Part shown: piece after piece, positions 48,603 to 52,352 of the stretch
Layout of the letters: each line of letters opens with the position of its first letter
Numbering within the stretch: position 1 is the stretch's first letter
NCBI RefSeq assembly: GCF_003205295.1
Contig: NZ_QJRP01000032.1
Location: forward strand, 1 to 52,352
DNA: 52,352 nt
Direction of reading: 5' to 3'
Source: Pseudomonas mosselii
GTDB lineage: Bacteria > Pseudomonadota > Gammaproteobacteria > Pseudomonadales > Pseudomonadaceae
The notes under the pieces: model-generated
What the model was told of the DNA's origin: nothing
Databases searched by the model: none
The model's input: the letters and a program-made list of their open reading frames with translations, nothing else
Made by a program: the position numbers and the translations under genes

Positions 48603-48647
48603 GGGCGCGTTCCATTGTGCGAATGGGCAGAGCCTAGGGGCTGTGTT

Positions 48648-49523
48648 TCAGCTGTGCAAGCGAGGCGCGTTGCGGCGCTGGTTGAGCTGGGCCAGGTGGT
48701 TGCCTACGTGCATGAGCCAGCAGGCGGTGACGAACGGCGCGGTCAGCCCGGCGATCGGCAGCAGATTGAACAACGGCTGCAACAGCAGGGCGCAGGCGAT
48801 GGCGAGCAAGGTCACCCAGGGTTTCTCGCCCTGGCGGCTGAAGGCCAGGGCGGCCAGTGCCGCATTGAAGCCATACAGCCCCAGCCACGCGGCCTGCGTT
48901 TCCCCCGCTAACAGCGCGACACCGCCACCGATGGCCGAGCCGATCAGTGCCCAGGTGGCGGCATAAGGGTTGGCGAAGTACATGCCGATGACGATCAGCA
49001 GGCCGGCCATGGGCTTGTTGAGCAGGAAGATCTGCCCCACGCCGCGCAGTAGCGCATACACCGGATCGGCTTCGACGAAGCTGCTGATCGAGGGCTCGGC
49101 CAGCAGCAGGGTGGCCCAGCCCAGCAGCACGAAGGGTGCGGTGTAGGCGATCAGCAGCTTGCCGCCACGCTTGCGCCACTGGTGGGTGAGCATGCTCGAC
49201 AGGCCGCCGGCGGCGATGATCAGCGGCGGCAGGATCGCCGACCAAGGCAGCACGGCGCTGATCAGGATGCCGATCAGCACGCCGTTGTAGCAGTACAGCC
49301 CGGCCTGGCGATCGGCGCGGTCGTAGCCGCGGCGCTGGGCGGTGAGCAGGCCGGCGAGGGCGCCGAGCAGGGCGCCGCCGACCAGGTTCGGCGCGGTCAG
49401 CAGGATGGCCAGCAGGCAGCACAGGCCACACAGGGGATTGCGCAGCAGCAGCACCTGGCTGAAGCCGTTGAGCAAGGCCGTGGCCCAGTCGGGGCACGGG
49501 TTGACGAAATTCTTGGTGTACAT
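48648..49523 (-). CDS. Urea transporter (UT family)
   Basis: A 291-residue inner-membrane protein with about ten hydrophobic segments. The UT family pattern NPLCGLCCLLAILL, GLYCYNGVLIGILISAVLPW and the second-half equivalent WLGLYGFNAALAALAFS (LxGxN pairs) is clear. It forms a urea-conducting channel or facilitator. It starts at ATG 49523; the frame continues upstream without family similarity. It lies downstream of pyruvate kinase on the same strand, past a REPIN, as I recall in P. putida. Confidence 0.88.
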   Translation of the reverse strand: MYTKNFVNPCPDWATALLNGFSQVLLLRNPLCGLCCLLAILLTAPNLVGGALLGALAGLLTAQRRGYDRADRQAGLYCYNGVLIGILISAVLPWSAILPPLIIAAGGLSSMLTHQWRKRGGKLLIAYTAPFVLLGWATLLLAEPSISSFVEADPVYALLRGVGQIFLLNKPMAGLLIVIGMYFANPYAATWALIGSAIGGGVALLAGETQAAWLGLYGFNAALAALAFSRQGEKPWVTLLAIACALLLQPLFNLLPIAGLTAPFVTACWLMHVGNHLAQLNQRRNAPRLHS

Positions 49524-49601
49524 GGGCAGTCGGCAAGGTGGGTGGGGGAGCGGTGGGCCTCTTTGGGCCTCGGTTTTCCGCAGTTCTGTTACATCGGTGT
49601 A

Positions 49602-49723
49602 TGGGGAGGGCTGCGCCCTCCAATCGCGACACAAGGCCGCTCCTACAGGGATCGTGTATTCATGCCTGGGCGCGATCCCTGTAGGAGCGGCCTTGTGTCG
49701 CGAAAGGGGCGCAGAGCGCCCCC
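49602..49723. repeat. REPIN
   Basis: Inverted REP copies (cgacacaaggccgctcctac and gtaggagcggccttgtgtcg) about 35 bp apart, with outer gggctgcgccct and ggggcgcagagcgcccc hairpins. Located just past the 3' end of pyruvate kinase. Confidence 0.8.
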
Positions 49724-49730
49724 GGCGATC

Positions 49731-51146
49731 TCAAACCAAGGTCTCGATCCGCAAGGTGTTAGTCGAACCCGGCTTGCCGAAAGGCACACCTGCGGTGATC
49801 AGCAGCGTGTCGCCACGGCTGGCCATGCCTTGTGCCTGGGCGATCTCCAGCGCCGTGGAGACCACCTCGTCGACCTGGCGCAGGCGGTCGTTGACCACCG
49901 AGTGCACGCCCCAGGCCACGCTCAGGCGGCGCGCGGTGTTGAGGTTCGGCGTCAGGTTGAGGATCGGCGCCCGTGGCCGCTCGCGGGCGGCGCGCAGGGT
50001 GGAATTCCCCGACTCGCTGTAGTTGACCAGCACCGCCACCGGCAGGATGCCGCTGATGCGACGGATCGCGCAGCTGATGGCATCGGACACCGTGGCTTCG
50101 GCCTTGGGCCGGCCGACGTCGAGCTGGGCCTGGTAGTCCGGGCCGTTTTCCACCTGGCGGATGATCTTGCTCATCATCTGCACCGCTTCCAGCGGGTAGT
50201 CGCCCGAGGCGGTCTCGGCCGACAGCATCACAGCATCCGCGCCTTCGGCCACGGCGTTGGCCACGTCGGTAACTTCGGCGCGGGTCGGGGCCGGGGAGAA
50301 GCGCATCGACTCGAGCATCTGGGTGGCCACCACCACAGGCTTGCCCAGCTGGCGGCAGGTATTGATGATGCCCTTCTGGATCTGCGGCACGCTCTCGGCC
50401 GGCACTTCCACGCCCAGGTCGCCACGGGCGACCATGATCGCGTCGGACAGCTCGGCGATGGCCTGCAGCTGCTCGACCGCCGAGGGCTTCTCGATCTTGG
50501 CCATCAGGTAGGCGCGGTCACCGATCAGCTGGCGCGCCTCGACGATGTCCTCGGGACGCTGGACGAACGACAGCGCCACCCAGTCCACGCCAAGCTCCAG
50601 GCCGAAGGCCAGGTCGCGGCGGTCCTTTTCGGTCAGCGGGGAGAGGTCGAGCACTGCCTGGGGCACGTTGACGCCCTTGCGGTCGGACAGCTCGCCACCG
50701 GCCAGCACTTCGGTGTCGATGGCGTCGCCGTGCTTGGCGGTGACGCGCAGGCGCAGCTTGCCGTCGTCCAGCAGCAGGTCCATGCCCGGCTCCAGCGCGG
50801 CGATGATCTCCGGGTGCGGCAGGTTGACCCGGCGGCTGTCGCCCGGGGTTTTGTCCAGGTCCAGGCGCAGGGCCTGGCCGCGTTGCAGCTGGACCTTGCC
50901 GTCGGCGAAACGGCCGACGCGCAGCTTTGGCCCCTGCAGGTCCATGAGGATGCCCAGCGGATAGTTGAGCTGCTGCTCGACTTCGCGGATCCACTGGTAG
51001 CGCAGGGCGTGGTCGGTGTGTTCGCCGTGGCTGAAGTTGAGGCGGAAGATATTTACCCCGGCCTCGACCAGCTGGCGGATGTCATCGATGCCTTTGATCG
51101 CAGGCCCGAGGGTGGCGAGGATTTTGACTTTTTTATCAGGCGTCAT
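49731..51146 (-). CDS. pyk: Pyruvate kinase
   Basis: A 471-residue pyruvate kinase, converting phosphoenolpyruvate and ADP to pyruvate and ATP. VKILATLGPAIKGIDDIRQL and NIFRLNFSHGEHTDHA form the N-terminal active-site strand, YLMAKIEKPSAVEQL carries the catalytic Lys, VARGDLGVEVP and VVATQMLESM the metal and substrate loops. The C-terminal allosteric domain is present. The start overlaps the ttuD stop (ATGA), so the genes are co-transcribed. With ttuD it belongs to the glyoxylate/glycerate branch (gcl–hyi–glxR–ttuD–pykF order I recall in P. putida), which converts glycerate to pyruvate. Confidence 0.95.
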   Translation of the reverse strand: MTPDKKVKILATLGPAIKGIDDIRQLVEAGVNIFRLNFSHGEHTDHALRYQWIREVEQQLNYPLGILMDLQGPKLRVGRFADGKVQLQRGQALRLDLDKTPGDSRRVNLPHPEIIAALEPGMDLLLDDGKLRLRVTAKHGDAIDTEVLAGGELSDRKGVNVPQAVLDLSPLTEKDRRDLAFGLELGVDWVALSFVQRPEDIVEARQLIGDRAYLMAKIEKPSAVEQLQAIAELSDAIMVARGDLGVEVPAESVPQIQKGIINTCRQLGKPVVVATQMLESMRFSPAPTRAEVTDVANAVAEGADAVMLSAETASGDYPLEAVQMMSKIIRQVENGPDYQAQLDVGRPKAEATVSDAISCAIRRISGILPVAVLVNYSESGNSTLRAARERPRAPILNLTPNLNTARRLSVAWGVHSVVNDRLRQVDEVVSTALEIAQAQGMASRGDTLLITAGVPFGKPGSTNTLRIETLV

Positions 51147-52352
51147 GATTGCGGAGTCTCGAGGATCAGGATGGCACGGAAGTCGTTGACGTTGGTGCGG
51201 GTCGGCTCGGTGACGATCAGCGCGTCGAGGGCGGCGAAGTAGCCATAGCCGTTGTTGTTGTCCAGCTCATCGCTGGCCGACAGGCCCAGGGCCTCGGCGC
51301 GAGCGAAGCTGTCCGGGGTCATGAAGGCGCCGGCGTTGTCCTCCGAGCCATCGATGCCGTCGGTGTCGCCGGCCAGGGCGTACACGCCGGGCAGGCCCTT
51401 GAGGCTTTCGGTGAGGCTGAGCAGGAACTCGGCGTTGCGCCCGCCACGGCCGTTGCCGCGCACGGTGACGGTGGTCTCGCCGCCGGAGAGGATCACGCAG
51501 GGTGCCTTGAGCGGCTGGCCGTGCAGGACGATCTGCCGGGCGATGCCGGCATGCACCTTGGCCACTTCGCGCGACTCGCCTTCCAGGTCGCCGAGGATCA
51601 GCGGGCTGAATCCGGCCTGGCGGGCTTTCACCGCGGCGGCCTCCAGCGACTGCTGGGGCCTGGCGATCAGCTGGAAGTGGCTGCGGGCCAGGGCCGGATC
51701 ATCGGCCTTGACGGTCTCGGAGGCCGGGTTGTTGAGCCAGTCGATGACGGCCTTGGGCGCGTCGATGTTGTAGCGCTTGATGATCGCCAGGGCGTCGGCC
51801 GAGGTGCTCGGGTCGGCCACGGTGGGGCCGGAGGCGATGACCGTGGCGAGGTCGCCGGGCACGTCGGAAATCGCATAGGTGTAGACGGTGGCTGGCCAGC
51901 AGGCCTTGGCCAGGCGGCCGCCCTTGATCGCCGAGAGGTGCTTGCGCACGCAGTTCATCTCGCCGATGGTGGCGCCGGATTTCAGCAGGGCCTTGTTGAT
52001 CTGCTGCTTGTCGGCCAGGGTCAGGCCTTCGGCGGGCAGGGCCAGCAGGGCCGAGCCACCGCCGGACAGCAGGAAGATGACGCGGTCGTCTTCGCTCAGG
52101 TTGCTGACCAGGTCGAGCACGCGCTTGGCCACGGCCAGGCCTGCGGCATCGGGGACCGGGTGGGCGGCTTCGACCACCTCGATCTTCTGGCAACTGGCGC
52201 CATGGCCGTAGCGGGTGACCACCAGGCCGGAGACTTCGCCCTGCCAGCTTTTCTCGACCACTTCGGCCATGGCCGCGGCGGCCTTGCCGGCGCCGATGAC
52301 GATGACCCGGCCGCTGCGGTCGGCGGGCAGGTGGGGTTCGAGGACCTGGCGG
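51143..52352 (-). CDS. ttuD: Glycerate 2-kinase / hydroxypyruvate reductase TtuD (partial)
   Basis: The C-terminal ~403 residues of a TtuD (MOFRL family) glycerate kinase. The protein runs off the right edge: the frame stays open to 52352, and VIVIGAGKAAAAMAEVVEKS precedes the first internal Met at 52270. Visible are VIFLLSGGGSALLALPAEGL, ISDVPGDLATVIASGPTVAD and VILSGGETTVTVRGNGRGGR with NAEFLLSL, the family's Gly-rich ATP/substrate motifs. It phosphorylates glycerate in the glyoxylate/tartronate route and feeds the pyruvate kinase encoded next. About 20 N-terminal residues are probably missing. Confidence 0.93.
   Translation of the reverse strand, partial: RQVLEPHLPADRSGRVIVIGAGKAAAAMAEVVEKSWQGEVSGLVVTRYGHGASCQKIEVVEAAHPVPDAAGLAVAKRVLDLVSNLSEDDRVIFLLSGGGSALLALPAEGLTLADKQQINKALLKSGATIGEMNCVRKHLSAIKGGRLAKACWPATVYTYAISDVPGDLATVIASGPTVADPSTSADALAIIKRYNIDAPKAVIDWLNNPASETVKADDPALARSHFQLIARPQQSLEAAAVKARQAGFSPLILGDLEGESREVAKVHAGIARQIVLHGQPLKAPCVILSGGETTVTVRGNGRGGRNAEFLLSLTESLKGLPGVYALAGDTDGIDGSEDNAGAFMTPDSFARAEALGLSASDELDNNNGYGYFAALDALIVTEPTRTNVNDFRAILILETPQS

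Overview
This window looks like a chromosomal segment of a Pseudomonas of the putida group. It is GC-rich and carries many REP/REPIN palindromes of the 'gtgggagcgggcttgcc' and 'gtgggagcggccttgtg' types. The right edge has the order TtuD – pyruvate kinase – urea transporter – ion channel – sulfate-binding protein, which I recall from P. putida. All calls come from reading the sequence; no database was searched.

Layout. (1) 1–9.5 kb: a GFA-family protein, an FKBP isomerase, a periplasmic histidine phosphatase, a DadA-like amino acid dehydrogenase, an Asp/Glu/hydantoin-racemase-family enzyme with an NCS1 permease, and an Lrp regulator divergent from an EamA exporter. (2) 7.8–27.4 kb: a two-partner secretion / contact-dependent inhibition (CDI-like) locus. 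It has a TpsB transporter and a 3679-residue TpsA exoprotein ending in a HINT protease-like domain and a ~127-residue toxin domain, followed directly by its immunity gene. Downstream lies an AT-rich array of about eight further candidate immunity genes. Six are preceded by a short 3' remnant of a toxin gene, and most are separated by copies of a ~115-bp palindromic repeat. An endonuclease V gene sits inside this array. (3) 27.5–37.7 kb: a Xi-class-like GST and an azoreductase, then a tight six-gene operon (HMG-CoA synthase, methylglutaconyl-CoA-hydratase-like enzyme, AsnB-type amidotransferase, FAD monooxygenase, acyl-CoA dehydrogenase, PaaI thioesterase) facing a LysR regulator. This looks like a small dedicated biosynthetic pathway. 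(4) 37.7–38.8 kb: a structured element and two small DUF6124/DUF3077-type genes. (5) 38.9–45.3 kb: a DsbA/FrnE-like gene with a complete RND efflux operon (adaptor, pump, TolC channel). (6) 45.4–52.35 kb: an rRNA-type methyltransferase, a periplasmic sulfate-binding protein, a potassium channel, a urea transporter, pyruvate kinase and the 3' part of ttuD.

The two most interesting systems are the repeat-partitioned bank of orphan immunity genes behind tpsA (20.6–27.4 kb) and the HMG-CoA-synthase/amidotransferase cluster (29.6–37.7 kb). In the first, TpsB exports TpsA and the last domain is the toxin. The adjacent gene protects the producer, while the downstream genes look like immunity genes kept from earlier toxins that were displaced. 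In the second, HMG-CoA is probably formed, dehydrated, oxidised and amidated into an unknown small molecule under LysR control.
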